From positions 9,859,971-9,923,970 of the forward strand of contig OX463785.1 of the NCBI GenBank assembly GCA_949825025.1: DNA of 64,000 nucleotides, in the 5' to 3' direction. Of the stretch, positions 51,668 to 64,000 are shown in pieces. The position numbers and the translations under genes were made by a program. The notes under the pieces were generated by a model. That model ran no database searches. It was not told where the DNA came from and was given only the letters and a program-made list of their open reading frames with translations. The first letter of the stretch is position 1; each line of letters starts with the position of its first letter. Origin of the DNA: Siphlonurus alternatus. Lineage: Eukaryota; Arthropoda; Insecta; Ephemeroptera; Siphlonuridae.

Positions 51668-51681
51668 TGCAATGCTTACAG

Positions 51682-51869
51682 CGGTACGAGAGCTGTACGA
51701 GCTGCTAATGCGACGTGCTGCCTACGAGGACGTTGCTAACAGGATGCCGGCTGGACTGATGGACTCTGGTGCTCTTCTGGATCACGAGTTGGTTCGCAAG
51801 TCCGCCCCCAACCGTTCTCCATCCCTTCGTCTGCGCTTTGGACGACGAGCGGACCCACTGCTTGCTCCG
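51682..51869 (+). CDS. sNPF: sNPF precursor, exon 3 (mature peptide)
   Basis: This exon follows TGCTTACAG and ends at GCTCCG before donor GTGAGT. After the split Thr codon it reads VRELYELLMRRAAYEDVANR, a spacer, then DHELVRKSAPNRSPSLRLRF, and GRRADPLLAP. SAPNRSPSLRLRF is bounded by RK before and GRR after, so prohormone convertase cleavage and Gly-dependent amidation would yield SAPNRSPSLRLRF-amide, with possible further trimming at the internal Arg to SPSLRLRF-amide. The xPxLRLRF-amide C-terminus defines insect short neuropeptide F, a brain and gut peptide acting through the sNPF receptor (a G-protein-coupled receptor) in feeding and growth. Only one copy is present, as in most insects other than Drosophila. 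The exon ends on a codon boundary. Confidence 0.95.
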
Positions 51870-52349
51870 GTGAGTGGCCTTGGAATTTATGTTATATACA
51901 GTTTAATTAATTTTATATTCCTACCGGAAGTACCCGGAAGTGAAAGATTTCTGTACCTCCTGTGAGTATATTTAAAGTAATATATTTTTAATACTTCACT
52001 GAAATAAATTAACACTTTCGACGCACTTGATATCATTTGTAAGCTTATTATAGTATTAATATAGAGCAAAAAAAAAAAATCAAAAGGGAACCCCTAGTTG
52101 AAAAATTACGTTTTTAATTATTCCTTAACCTAATCTTATAACATCTTTTTACCTCAAAAACGCATCTTATTTCTTCTTCACTTATGGTGAGGATGAAATA
52201 GAAATTATATTTCTAACATTTTATGCTCAATAAAAGGAAATAAGCTCCTTTTTCCTAAAAAAATGGTGCAAAATAAGAGGGAATTGGACAAGCAGAGAGC
52301 TTAATAGTGAATAAAAGATAAAATTTATATCAACTATAGGGACTGTATT

Positions 52350-52480
52350 TGTATATTCGTCACCTTGATGGATTTCCTACTTGCAGCAGCCTTGTCACCA
52401 TGCCCTGTCTAATTCTTACGAGGCACGGTAATTAACAAAACCGCAAAGGGAAATTTTCCAAGGTGAGAAGTGTATACATA
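52350..52480. repeat. Dispersed repeat, relative of 2.1 kb
   Basis: TCGTCACCTTGATGGATTTC, ACCATGCC and ACGAGGCACGGTAATTA, then GGAAATTTTCCAAGGTGA, follow the order of blocks at 2,085-2,240. The ends are partly inverted relative to each other. Confidence 0.5.
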
Positions 52481-53111
52481 TCATTTCCGCATTAAATTGG
52501 TGTTAAAATTCTCAACCATAATGTATAATTTTACTTTGAGGTTCACCAAAATTGTCAACAACAAAACTCGGTGGTTTTACATGCAGCAATGCTTGAAAAC
52601 TTTGCCCCTGTAATGTATGCAACCAAGTTCATTTTAAAGCTAAGCAAGTTGCCTAACTTCAAGGAGATATAACAAGCGGGCAGTTTTAAATTATACTCAA
52701 CATCAAATAAAATATAAACTTTGCATGAGGAAAAATTATAATTAACGAGAGTTGCTATTAAATATATATATACGGTTCATATTGTATGTTTTTTAGTTTA
52801 TATTTTAATGTGTACCTCATCACTTAGCAATGTGTATAATAATACTCGCTCACTTTGAGCTTTTTTATATAATATACATAACACACAAACAGAAAACTGT
52901 AAATACTTCATAAATTTAATTAATGTAATGTTTTTATAATTATTTTATAAATATTATACTGTTATACTTTGTAGTGTGAAATTTTTTTATGTATTTATTT
53001 ATAAATTTAATTTCATAATTATAATACTTTTATATATTGTTTATTTTAATGTTTTATAAGCTTGCAAAATAATGTATTATTAATTATTATATAATATGTA
53101 TTTAGATTTAT

Positions 53112-53294
53112 ACAATATAATATAATATTATTATAATATAATATAATATAATATAATATAATATAATATAATATAATATAATATAATATAATATAATATA
53201 ATATAATATAATATAATATAATATAATATAATATAATATAATATAATATAATATAATATAATATAATATAATATAATATAATATAATATAATAT
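53112..53294 (+). repeat. (ATAAT)n pentanucleotide microsatellite
   Basis: About 180 bases of nearly perfect 5-base units. The minus-strand frame through it is an Ile/Tyr/Leu repeat without meaning. Confidence 0.97.
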
Positions 53295-54834
53295 ATGTAA
53301 GTTATGTAAGTTATATTATAGAGAAACAAAAAATATGTTAATTATGAATAAAATGCTTTTTTTATTATTTTTTATTTGTGCTTCGTAGTGAAATTTATTC
53401 TTGGAACATTTTGTTACTTTTCATATAAAAAATTTCATTTTCATAAATTTAATAATGAACTTGACACCATTGAACATTATTTTTTCTTTCTTTTACAATT
53501 TACTATTTGTAAGGCAGCATAAAATGGGAGTAAACAATACTTCTATATATTTAAGAAAACCTTTTTTAACTGTGCATGAAGCCATAAAATAATACAAACA
53601 TTTTGTAGCGAACTGTTTTGTTTTCTCGGAAAGAAAATGCAAGTTCTTATATTATATTTTTAAAGGTTGTGTTTACAATTACGAAAATAAAACAAAAAAC
53701 ACAAATAGACGCAAAAAGTAATACATTAATATATATCATCTCACTTACAAGACAAGTCAACATAACATACAAAGTAGAAAAACACTCGTAAAAAAATTGG
53801 CACACATATTATTGTCAAATAAACATATCTTTTTCTTAAAAACACTTAATTATAATATATAATTATTAAGTAAATATAATATTATTAATAATACATGCAC
53901 GTATGCCATTATTCTGTGTCGTTCAAGCAAAAATTTACCTGGTGGGTAATTACGATTAATTACGATTACAATTATCATTTTTTTGCAAAGGTTTATGGCT
54001 TTCCTCTACATAATTTAATTTGAAAATTTCAAATTAATATTTATTTATTATTAATATAAAGTTAATTATTAATGATTGTATTCACTTTTCACTTGAGTTT
54101 TAATATAAAATTTAAAAAAAAAATAACTTTAGAAATTTTGCATCTTAATGGATAGGAATATAAATTTATGCTATCAAATTTAACTTCATTTTTACCCAAA
54201 AATACAAAATACATATTTTACAGAAATGGATGCGAATTGAAGGACCAATGGCATTATTTCACAGTATTATTATTTATATAGTTTAATAGTATATAGTATT
54301 ATTTATATTTTTAGTGGTATTTATATTTATTAAACCAAACTATAGGTGTCTATTAAAACATTAGTAAATGTTTCAATGCCTAAAATTCTTGTCACATATA
54401 ATATTTTATATTGAGTGACATTTCTAACTTCTAACATTTATTGATGTTTGCAATTTTTAGCCTTTAATAAAGCGATGTCAAAATAGCAGTTGTAATATTT
54501 CCATTAATAGCTGAAGATCGATTATTTGAATTTCCTAATTTCTCAAGTTCATTGTTACTTATCAACAATAAAAAGCCTTCCTTTTCCGCCTTTCTCTTTC
54601 ATACAACAATCAACGTCTATCATTGAGCAAAATTCGCGGTGACAAAAGGCTCGTCTTATTTTTTTACATTAAATTTGTTATTGTATTTCATTTTTGTATC
54701 ACAAGAAATTATAGCGTTTTAATGGTTTCGTAAAGAAATTGAAAATGTTAATATATATATTATATATATAGCTCTAATTTTTCACTGGTTTTACTTATTC
54801 AATTTGAAGCTTTGAAAAGACAGGGCAATGCCGC

Positions 54835-54950
54835 CCGTGACGTCATAAAATAGACTTTCCATAATTTTTAAAAAATAGTTCACGGTCTCAGAAAAATCTG
54901 AAAAAATTCACAGTACCATATTTTTACCCCTTCTTTCGATTAAGCCACTA
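54835..54950. mobile_element. MITE family F (half copy)
   Basis: GTGACGTCAT, TTTTTAAAAAATAGTTC, TCTGAAAAAATTCACAGTA and ACCCCTTCTTTCGATTAAG match the right half of family F. The left half is missing. Confidence 0.65.
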
Positions 54951-55397
54951 AAATTTTCACATTCTAATATCTCATTCAACATATTGTAGAAAATGTATGC
55001 TACAACTCTTTTTGTAATATCATAATTGAAAATAGAAATACACAATGAAATAAATTAATTACAATGCATCTCATTATATCTTACAATTAGAGTAAACACC
55101 ATCACTGCATTATAATATATTATACTGTATAGTATACAATAGAATTCGTAATTTATACGCATACGCCTACGTACAAGGGAAATAATTAAATTTAACATAA
55201 ACAGCAAACATACATGAATGCTTATTTACTCTCTATTCAGAATGTATATTATTATACTTACCTAGTAATATTATTTATTTAATCAAAAAGTTGCTGTCAG
55301 TACTTGCTAAAGTATTTGCAATCTAGATTTATTTAAAATATAATATACTCTAAATATATTACTACTTAAAAATGTCTTGCATTAATGTTGCAGTAAA

Positions 55398-55399
<2 letters not shown>

Positions 55400-55479
<80 letters not shown>

Positions 55480-55480
55480 A
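55400..55480 (+). repeat. (AT)n microsatellite
   Basis: About 38 AT units, slightly broken at the 3' end. Confidence 0.97.
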
Positions 55481-56014
55481 ATCATTAACTATTACAATCT
55501 TTTGTTTAATTTATTAATAATATTTTATAATATAATTATAATAATATTTATTAATAAAGTAAGAAAAATATTGATCGAACTATTGAATAATCTTTTTTAG
55601 TAATTATAAAACTTTTAAAAAATCTATTCATATTTTTGAAGTAATCATAATGACTATAATGAATAATGCGTAATCGTGCGTAATATCTTGAAGATTATTG
55701 TGTATATATTTAAAAAAAAACTGGCAGATTAATTGTAAAACTTCGGTCGGTACGTAATTATGCCATGTAGACATTATTTTTAAAAAAAAAATAAAAAAAC
55801 TATAGAGTCTGTATTATACCACATCTTCATCTTCCTCTTCCATAGCTATTGAAATAAAAACTTTTTTAAATAAAAATACGAAATATTTCTTATATTTTTA
55901 CTTTTATGAAGTAAAATCAAAATACCAAATATCATTTAAATTTTATTTAACTTAAATCTGCATGATTATTAAAAAGTTCTTATTAATAACTTTTTGTTTC
56001 TTCTATTGTTACAG

Positions 56015-56071
56015 AGTTCTGCGTATTCGGCAAGTCATGCAGAGCCCTCTGCTGAAAATTTAGATAACTGA
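56015..56071 (+). CDS. sNPF: sNPF precursor, exon 4 (C-terminus)
   Basis: After TATTGTTACAG the frame continues as SSAYSASHAEPSAENLDN and stops at TGA (56,069-56,071). Phase 0 fits the end of exon 3 exactly, and with exons 2 and 3 gives a precursor of about 134 residues, a usual size for insect sNPF precursors. The tail is polar, without a second LRLRF repeat. AATAAA at 56,219 is a plausible polyadenylation signal, with another AATAAA near 56,382. The exon is short, so its assignment rests on splice sites, phase and position. Confidence 0.7.
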   Translation, partial: SSAYSASHAEPSAENLDN

Positions 56072-56218
56072 ACAGCAAAAACAAGCCAGCAGAAAACACC
56101 TACACAAAAAAAAATACCATTTGAATGATTACTAAGGGAAAAAAAATCATTTCTCTGGTTTCTCTATCTTTTCTCTCCCTTTAATTTTCAAATTTTCAAG
56201 GCAGCACAATTTATTTTA

Positions 56219-56224
56219 AATAAA
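56219..56224 (+). terminator. Candidate sNPF polyadenylation signal
   Basis: AATAAA lies about 150 bases after the stop codon. A second AATAAA near 56,382 is an alternative. Confidence 0.4.
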
Positions 56225-56774
56225 GAATTTGTCAATGTCAAATCATACCTTTGTATTATAGTGTCAAATCTTTTTTTATTTATTTCTTTTATTCCTTCAA
56301 AAAAAAATGTATTTTTCTTCATTCCTTTAAAAATATATATATAATATGTGTACAGCACTTTAATGGAATTAAATGAAAATAATAAAGATAAAAAAAAAAT
56401 TATGAACAAAATATTCTACTATATGTAAACCTTTTCTCTATTATATAATATTATGTCATTTAGTAAAATAAAGTAATTATAATTATTATTAGCATCATTT
56501 ATGGTGTTATAATTAATTAATTTTACTATATTATAATAAGTAGTTTTTAAATGTTCCATCCATGTGACATCATAGTTATATGAAAAATATTATTTATTAA
56601 AATAAATGTTTGTATAACATGTAAGTTTAAGTATATAATTCAGAAAATAAATGTGTAATTAGGAAAAAAAATAATGTATTTAGAACTTATTTATTTCAAT
56701 AATATAAAAATATAATAATTATTTTTTTTTCTTTATAAAATAATAATAAATAACTAAAATTGTGGCTGTGTTAT

Positions 56775-57096
56775 AATGGAGTATTGTCCTCAATTTTTTT
56801 TATTGCAGAAATGGATAGAGGGTGAAAAGTTATGCTACCCTGATTTTTTTTCCGATTTTTTAGAGCCCGGGAAGTATTTTTAAAAAATTATTGAAAGTCC
56901 TATTTGTGACGTCACGTGGCGTCAAGTCCAATCTTTTTCTTAAGGAGCGGCGTCTCGTGACGTCACAAAAAGAACTTTCAATAATTTTTTAAAAATAGTT
57001 TCCGGGCTCTAAAAAATCTGAAAAAAATCAGGGTAGCATAACTTTGTACCCTCTATCCATTTCTGCAATAAAAAAATTTGAGGTCAATACTCCATT
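56775..57096. mobile_element. MITE family F (best complete copy)
   Basis: ATGGAGTATTGTCCTCAA and TTGAGGTCAATACTCCAT form the ends. The arms run inward through TTGCAGAAATGGATAGAGGG, AGCCCGGGAAG and TTATTGAAAGT, with GTGACGTCACG and CGTGACGTCAC near the centre. About 320 bases, no ORF. Confidence 0.9.
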
Positions 57097-57122
57097 AGTG
57101 GCTTATGGAAAAGGACAGCTAT

Positions 57123-57186
57123 GAACAAAATAAATGGTCCCAAAATAAGATAAAACCTAATCCCATCTTATTTTGGGACCATTTAT
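57123..57186. other. Perfect 24-base hairpin
   Basis: AAATAAATGGTCCCAAAATA and onward pairs exactly with TATTTTGGGACCATTTATTT around a loop of about 15 bases. It starts 27 bases after the family F element at 56,775-57,096. No other feature explains it; a very short MITE or an RNA hairpin are possible. Confidence 0.7.
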
Positions 57187-57199
57187 TTTATAATATATA

Positions 57200-58380
57200 T
57201 TATATACCCAATAGCCCAATACAGAGAGGCCGGGAGCAAGAGATCTATTTACCTTTTGTGTATTATATTTGGAAATTTGTGCGTTCTTTTATATAACACT
57301 AATTAAAACTAATTAATATTTAATTTATTGATGATTTTATTTATTTATTTTTTCATATAGCTATATAGAGAATGGCACAAAATATAAAAATTTTAAACCC
57401 TATATATATTATATCAATGCATCTTTTTTTTTTTTTTTTTTTTATTGTTCAATTTAATTATACAACATCTCAGCCAAGGTTATAACATATAACCTTATTG
57501 GCTGATACAAATTACATGAAAGTAAATTTCTTCAAGACCTTGCTGATAATAACATCGATAACATCGATGATAATAGCATCGATTTATTTATTATATAATT
57601 CAGTAATTGGAGTAATTCAGTAGGCTCTGTTCTGTATGCTATATTTACAAAGAATTAATATAGTGAAATAATACAGGGTTGTATAGGCAACCCTGGAAAT
57701 AATATATTTAATATTTAAGAGGCTAATGAATAATAATTATTAATTAAATTTTAAACCCCAAGAAATTAACTTTTTTTAATTATTATATTATATATATTTT
57801 GAAGATAAAATATTTATAAATAAAAGAAATGTTATCGAAGGAGTTTTTTATTAGTATATTTATCATTGTCATCATAATGATAAGGAAAATGTTGATAATG
57901 TGACAATTCTTTGTTTTGTTTCTAAATTTTATATGATATAAAAAATATAATATTAATTATCTCTGCCGCATGAGGTTGCAGCGAAATAAGTTTTAAAATA
58001 AATTGCGCTAAAGAAAGGGAGTTGCAAAATGAGCCGCCTGAGTCGCTAGTAATCAGCATGACACAAAATTGATAAAATTTAATTATTTCAGTAGATTAGG
58101 TTGTTTAATATCATAAATTAGACTTTTTATTAAACAAAATAATTTTTTAGTCATTATTCCTTAATTAAAATGTTAAATTTGCACTTAAATTAATATATAT
58201 TCACTAAAATATGAAGAAATTTCTAATAAAGTTCATACATTACACAATAGATGGCAGTCAAATAGAAAATTAATGAAGCATTTTGATTGGTTGAATGAAT
58301 AAAATAGTTCGCTGGTTTGTAGGTTTTGTTTCCCGCGTCTCGCGGTGTTATTATGCAGACCCCTCTAGGCAGCAATTGAT
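57200..58380. other. Intergenic DNA between sNPF and Anp32
   Basis: AT-rich sequence with a T run at 57,424-57,443 and short repeats. No gene recognised. Confidence 0.5.
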
Positions 58381-58389
58381 GTCCATCTC

Positions 58390-58546
58390 TCGCCGAGCCG
58401 CCAAGCAAAAAGAAGGGGAGGAGAACGTAACGTAGCGAAGAGCAATCGTCGTCATTGCTTGAAGCCGCGGTGTGTTGCTGGACCTAGCTAGGTGTTATAT
58501 AGCGAACTTTTCGTGACAGATTTAACTCTAACATCACTTAAAAAAC
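58390..58546 (+). promoter_or_regulatory. Anp32 promoter and 5' UTR region
   Basis: GC and CpG content rise sharply (CTCGCCGAGCCGCC, GCGAAGAGCAATCGTCGTC, GAAGCCGCGG) just before the start codon. No clear TATA box is seen at a fitting distance, as expected of a housekeeping gene. The transcription start is not fixed. Confidence 0.45.
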
Positions 58547-58594
58547 ATGGAAAAGAGAATAGAACTTGAGAAGAGAGGCCGCCCAGCAAAGCAG
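58547..58594 (+). CDS. Anp32: Anp32 exon 1
   Basis: The ATG in AAAACATGG opens MEKRIELEKRGRPAKQ, the N-terminal cap helix of the ANP32 leucine-rich domain (usual form ME.RI.LE.R.R....V.EL). The exon has exactly 16 codons and ends before GTAAAT, phase 0. ANP32 proteins are small acidic nuclear and cytoplasmic proteins that bind histones, inhibit PP2A and act in chromatin and mRNA export. The Drosophila member is Mapmodulin. Confidence 0.9.
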
Positions 58595-60355
<1,761 letters not shown>

Positions 60356-60469
60356 TGATTCTAGATTTAGTACAATACATTACAAGATTTCAGTCATATT
60401 GTAAAAAAAACTTGTAGAGTCTGGAACAACTTCCTCGTTGGTGTATCTTGAGCCGAGGACTAGGAAACA

Positions 60470-60634
60470 CGGGCGCGGATCCAGGAAGGGAGCTGGGGGG
60501 GCTGCAGCCCTCGCCGAAATGTTGTATTTAACATGGGCAATATAGGCATTTCCCCAACTCCAATTTTTTTTTTTTAAAACATTGACCTTATGGAGGCAGC
60601 CTCCTCTGATTTTTTTTCTCGATCCGCGCTTGAT
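60470..60634. mobile_element. MITE with GGCGCGGATCCAG ends (copy 2)
   Basis: GGCGCGGATCCAGGAAGGG at the left, CTCGATCCGCGCTTGATGG at the right, and CAATATAGGCATTT and CATTGACCTTATGGAGGC blocks shared with 40.35 kb. It lies in Anp32 intron 2. Confidence 0.8.
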
Positions 60635-60964
60635 GGAACATTGCACAATGCATTAGAGTTGATGGTCTCTTTAGGTCCTTGTTGGATTGGCTGCTATCTA
60701 AAAAACTTTTTTTCACTGTCAGAATCATGCAATGTTATTAATGTACCATTTATTTTATACCTGTATAACTATGGGCATTACCATAGAGAGTTACCAATAT
60801 TTGTTTTAAATTTTTATGAATTTTCTTCATTGTTGATTTGGAAGGAAATTATTGTTTCTGGATGCCTCGGAGAATTTTTAAATAAATTTTTAAAATTCAA
60901 TACCAAGACTGCCTGTTCTAGAAAAGATGACAGTTTACACAAAAGATGGGAAATAGCACATTTT

Positions 60965-61134
60965 TGGGGACATTCACAAAGCACTTTAACCCCCACTTTA
61001 GCCCCGATTTTTAACCCTGGTGCTAAACATGGTGCCAAACTATGAGCTTAACATAACATGGTTAGCCCCTGGTTTAGTACCATGTTTAGCACCAGGGTTA
61101 AAAATCGGGGTTAAAGTGCTTTGTAAATGTCCCC
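60965..61134. mobile_element. Palindromic MITE with GGGACATTCACAAAGCACTT ends
   Basis: GACATTCACAAAGCACTTTA at the left pairs with TAAAGTGCTTTGTAAATGTC at the right. CCCCGATTTTTAACCCTGGT and its inverse, and CTAAACATGG with CCATGTTTAG, extend the arms almost to the centre. It lies in Anp32 intron 2. Confidence 0.9.
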
Positions 61135-61275
61135 CTTTAATTTTTTCCATTATTGTGTGTTATAAGAAATTCCAATATTCTAATTTAGAAATATGCTACA
61201 AAATAATAATACATAAGTTTGCCTGACCATGGTACAAGCCCTATAGGTGTAATTAAAAAGAGGTGAACTTAGGAA

Positions 61276-61413
61276 TTCATGGCCGTAAGTTGTAGCCACC
61301 TATCCGAGAATAATCTGAGGATTATCCGTGGATTATTTACTAATTAACATTAAAATTCTCAGATAATTGTCGGATTTTTCTAAGATAGGTTGGCTGCAAC
61401 TTACGGCCATCAG
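61276..61413. mobile_element. MITE with ATGGCCGTAAGTTG ends
   Basis: ATGGCCGTAAGTTGTAGCCA and TTGGCTGCAACTTACGGCCAT are inverted ends; CACCTATC and GATAGGTT extend them. Also in Anp32 intron 2. Confidence 0.85.
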
Positions 61414-61489
61414 TCTGCATCAAGTAAATGCATTCTACAATTTTCTTGATTAGTTACTACCATTTGTTCTAAATTAACTGTGGTTGTAA

Positions 61490-62134
<645 letters not shown>

Positions 62135-62339
62135 AAAGAGTTTGAAAACCTGAAGAACCTGGACCTGTTCAACAACGCTGCCACCTCGGTGGAGAACTAC
62201 AAGGAGAAGTTGTTCAACATGGTGCCCAGTCTCAAGTACCTCGACGGTTTTGACCTTGAGGACCAGGAAGCGGAGGACAGCGAGGCGGAGGATGACGAAG
62301 TCAACGGCAACGACGACGCAGACTCGTCAGACGATGATG
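62135..62339 (+). CDS. Anp32: Anp32 exon 4 (last leucine-rich repeat, cap and start of acidic tail)
   Basis: KEFENLKNLDLFNNAATSVE, then NYKEKLFNMVPSLKYLDGFD, forms the last repeat and the leucine-rich C-terminal cap (family LDLFN..VT....YR...F...P.L.YLDG.D). LEDQEAEDSEAEDDEVNGND and DADSSDDD begin the low-complexity acidic tail. Residues 105-172 plus one base; donor GTAAGT at 62,340, phase 1. The NN after LDLF replaces the usual NC/NNP region. Confidence 0.95.
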
Positions 62340-62615
62340 GTAAGTCAACAAGATAATCATGACGTCAACGCATTGACTTGGCATGCCTTTTGGGGTGTAA
62401 ATGATTAAATGTGGAGCGAAGAAGAAAAAAAAAGTGGCATTGTATTTTCTATGACTCGTGCCAAGTTTCCTATACCTTGGCTAAACCAGAGTCAAGCTGA
62501 AACACACCCTTACTAGAGGGGGCATGTCTAGTTTTAGTCAACCAGAGCACTGTATTACAAAGCCTGAGCAAAATTTGATAAGCAGGTGTTTTACAGTTTG
62601 CATCAAGTCGCCTGT

Positions 62616-62858
62616 AAAGGAGTATCAACCTCAAAATTTTTTATTGAAAAAAATGTATAGAGAGTGCAAAGTTATGGCACTCTGATTTTTTTCACATTTT
62701 TTAGAGCCTGGAAATTATTGCTAAAACGTGTAAAAAGTTTGGGCAAGGTTTTAGTTCCTATCCTTTTATTAAGAGAGGCGTCGCTCTCTGTACCTTCAAT
62801 ATTATTTTTTTTAAATCAAAATCTGCAATAAAAAAAATTTGAGGTTGATATTTCATTA
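62616..62858. mobile_element. MITE family F (copy in Anp32 intron 4)
   Basis: AGGAGTATCAACCTCAAAA and TTTGAGGTTGATATTTCAT ends, GAGTGCAAAGTTATGGCACT and TTTAGAGCCTGGAAATTATT inner blocks. The right arm has lost much of its inner part. Confidence 0.8.
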
Positions 62859-63337
62859 TGTTGACATAAACATAGACCAAGCAAGGAGGTTTCCAAAAAA
62901 TAATAATAAATTTTTAAGTATCTGTACAATTATATTTCTGAACTGCATGTTATCAATGCATTGTTTGTTTTTTTTTGTTTTGTTTTTTTTACAAGGATAC
63001 ACCCCTAAGATTAGATGTATACTAATTATTTGTATACATCAAATAATTCAAGTGCTTTAACAAATTTAATGTAGGAAAGAAAATTTAGTCACATATAAAA
63101 TTATTTCCTCTTGGGATTGACCATTAATTTAATGTTCAAGCATTTATAAAAAAATTAAGGCATTAAGCTCTATTCTAGACTTAATTTTTCTACACAAAAT
63201 TTTCAACATTAAAAATATTGTAATGTGAATTCTTTGTGGTGCCTTCTTTTACCATATACAGTAATACAGTCTCATCTAAACAAACCATCTCATCTCACAA
63301 AGTGATGTTCCCCGCTGAGCCGTGTGTTTTGTTGTAG

Positions 63338-63471
63338 CTGCGGGAGATGAGGAGGGAGGAGACGACAGTTTCGGAGACGAGGATGGAGAGGAGGAGGAAG
63401 ACGGTCTTGACGATGAAGAGGATGAGGACGACAAGGTCGGACTGTCGGACCTCTACAAGTCCAACCTCGAC
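63338..63471 (+). CDS. Anp32: Anp32 exon 5 (acidic tail), gene continues beyond window
   Basis: After GTTGTAG the split codon gives Ala, then AGDEEGGDDSFGDEDGEEEE, DGLDDEEDEDDKVGLSDLYK and SNLD. The Asp/Glu-rich tail followed by VGLSxLYKxxLD is the conserved end of the acidic region in ANP32 proteins. Residues 173-217; ends at donor GTGAGT, phase 0, so at least one more exon with the rest of the tail, the nuclear localisation signal and the stop lies to the right. Reading through the donor gives 31 unrelated residues and a stop at 63,564; this is retained intron, not the normal C-terminus. Confidence 0.93.
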
Positions 63472-63490
63472 GTGAGTACAACAAAGTCCC

Positions 63491-63648
63491 TACAGTGGCC
63501 GTCACATTCAAAAGCCTCATGGTCGGAAGCGCTCGGGAGTCATTCGGCTTGGCTCGGCCAGTGATGTCCTTCGTTACAAACCGACTACCAATGACTGATA
63601 GCGTTACAAACATGACCATGAGCCAGTTAAATGTGACTGCCACTGTAG
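63491..63648. mobile_element. TA-flanked MITE, 20 bases into Anp32 intron 5
   Basis: CAGTGGCCGTCACATT at the left and AATGTGACTGCCACTG at the right are inverted ends with TA on both sides; CCTCATGGTC and GACCATGAG continue inward. TA duplication and CAGTGGC ends suggest a Tc1/mariner-type MITE. Confidence 0.8.
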
Positions 63649-63649
63649 C

Positions 63650-64000
63650 TACATTCAAGCAGTATTATAGTTTTTATTGTGCCCGAACTTGGCTGTGTTG
63701 GCCCCGACAGCATTCCGTCAGTCTGCAATATTCGCTTTTATCTCATGCCAGCACGCAACATGTATTAAACTTTATTTACCTTTGAAGAAAGAAGGTAAAA
63801 ATTATGAGCTGCTTTCTTCACCATATGCTACTAGTTGGCCCTTAGCAACCATACCAAGAGAGAACTAAATTATCTCAAGGCTGGCAGTACAACATTGTTA
63901 TTTATGACTTAATGTTGTTGTTCTTTGTAACCCCTCCTCCGTTCATCAATTAAGAAAATTATTTCTAGATTAAATTAATAATAATAGTTGTTTATTTAGT
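63650..64000. other. Anp32 intron 5, incomplete
   Basis: No exon or repeat recognised to the window edge. Confidence 0.5.

Larger units (their letters stand above)
26668..51681 (+). other. sNPF: Inferred intron 2 of sNPF: 25 kb, repeat-filled
   Basis: No further gene was recognised in it. Notable contents are listed separately: MITE groups, the nested insertion at 34.6-38.3 kb, 28S and 5S-derived repeats, and an inverted MITE pair at 48.4-51.1 kb. Stretches at 27.2-28.0, 30.2-31.0, 32.4-33.8, 41.5-42.2, 42.7-46.6 and 49.0-50.6 kb are AT-rich with nothing I can name. Confidence 0.6.
51870..56014 (+). other. sNPF: Intron 3 of sNPF
   Basis: A GTGAGT donor and TTACAG acceptor bound 4.1 kb of AT-rich DNA with a dispersed repeat, two microsatellites and a family F fragment. 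Stretches at 52.5-53.1, 53.3-54.8 and 55.5-56.0 kb show nothing recognisable. Confidence 0.75.

Noticed and set aside
53108..53329. Minus-strand frame of Tyr/Ile/Leu repeats
   Set aside because: It is the (ATAAT)n microsatellite.
60590..61045. 151-codon frame in Anp32 intron 2
   Set aside because: It spans the ends of two MITEs and shows no domain; splice sites of Anp32 exclude it.
63290..63658. 122-codon minus-strand frame
   Set aside because: It is the antisense of the acidic-tail exon of Anp32 plus a MITE.

Overview
The window is AT-rich animal nuclear DNA with long introns, many microsatellites and a dense load of transposon remnants. The best lineage evidence is a short neuropeptide F (sNPF) precursor encoding one peptide, read as SAPNRSPSLRLRF-amide or the shorter SPSLRLRF-amide. 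This form is typical of insects, so I infer an insect; the order cannot be fixed from this sequence.

Layout. At 0.35-1.5 kb lies a decayed Ty3/gypsy-type retrotransposon on the minus strand, with a gag-like N-terminus fused in frame to the C-terminal half of an integrase and a tRNA-Leu-type primer binding site. At 3-3.9 kb is a tRNA-like SINE head next to a LINE 3' end. From about 4.25 to 56.1 kb I assemble one plus-strand gene, sNPF: a promoter with a CRE-like site, a TATA box and a noncoding first exon (4.25-4.41 kb, linkage inferred), a signal-peptide exon (26,504-26,667), the peptide exon (51,682-51,869) and a short terminal exon (56,015-56,071). The splice phases of the three coding exons agree and give about 134 residues. 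From 58,547 to beyond the right edge is Anp32 (acidic leucine-rich nuclear phosphoprotein 32), with five coding exons whose phases agree; the 3' end is missing.

The introns hold most of the rest: at least a dozen families of short inverted-repeat elements (MITEs), several in two to six copies; SINEs with 5S-rRNA-derived and tRNA-derived heads that appear to share a body; two copies of one segment of 28S rRNA; and a nested insertion at 34.6-38.3 kb (TIR segment, then MITE, then TA-flanked Tc1-like element, then hAT element with an exact 8-bp target duplication).

The points most worth a second look are fourfold tandem duplication of the splice acceptor/start-codon region of sNPF, a DR5-DR5-IR1 cluster of AGGTCA nuclear-receptor half-sites directly before the sNPF peptide exon, the mixed SINE/rRNA-derived repeats, the nested insertion, and the tandem unit at 33.8-38.3 kb in which one segment is inverted. 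No CRISPR, operon or prokaryotic feature is present.
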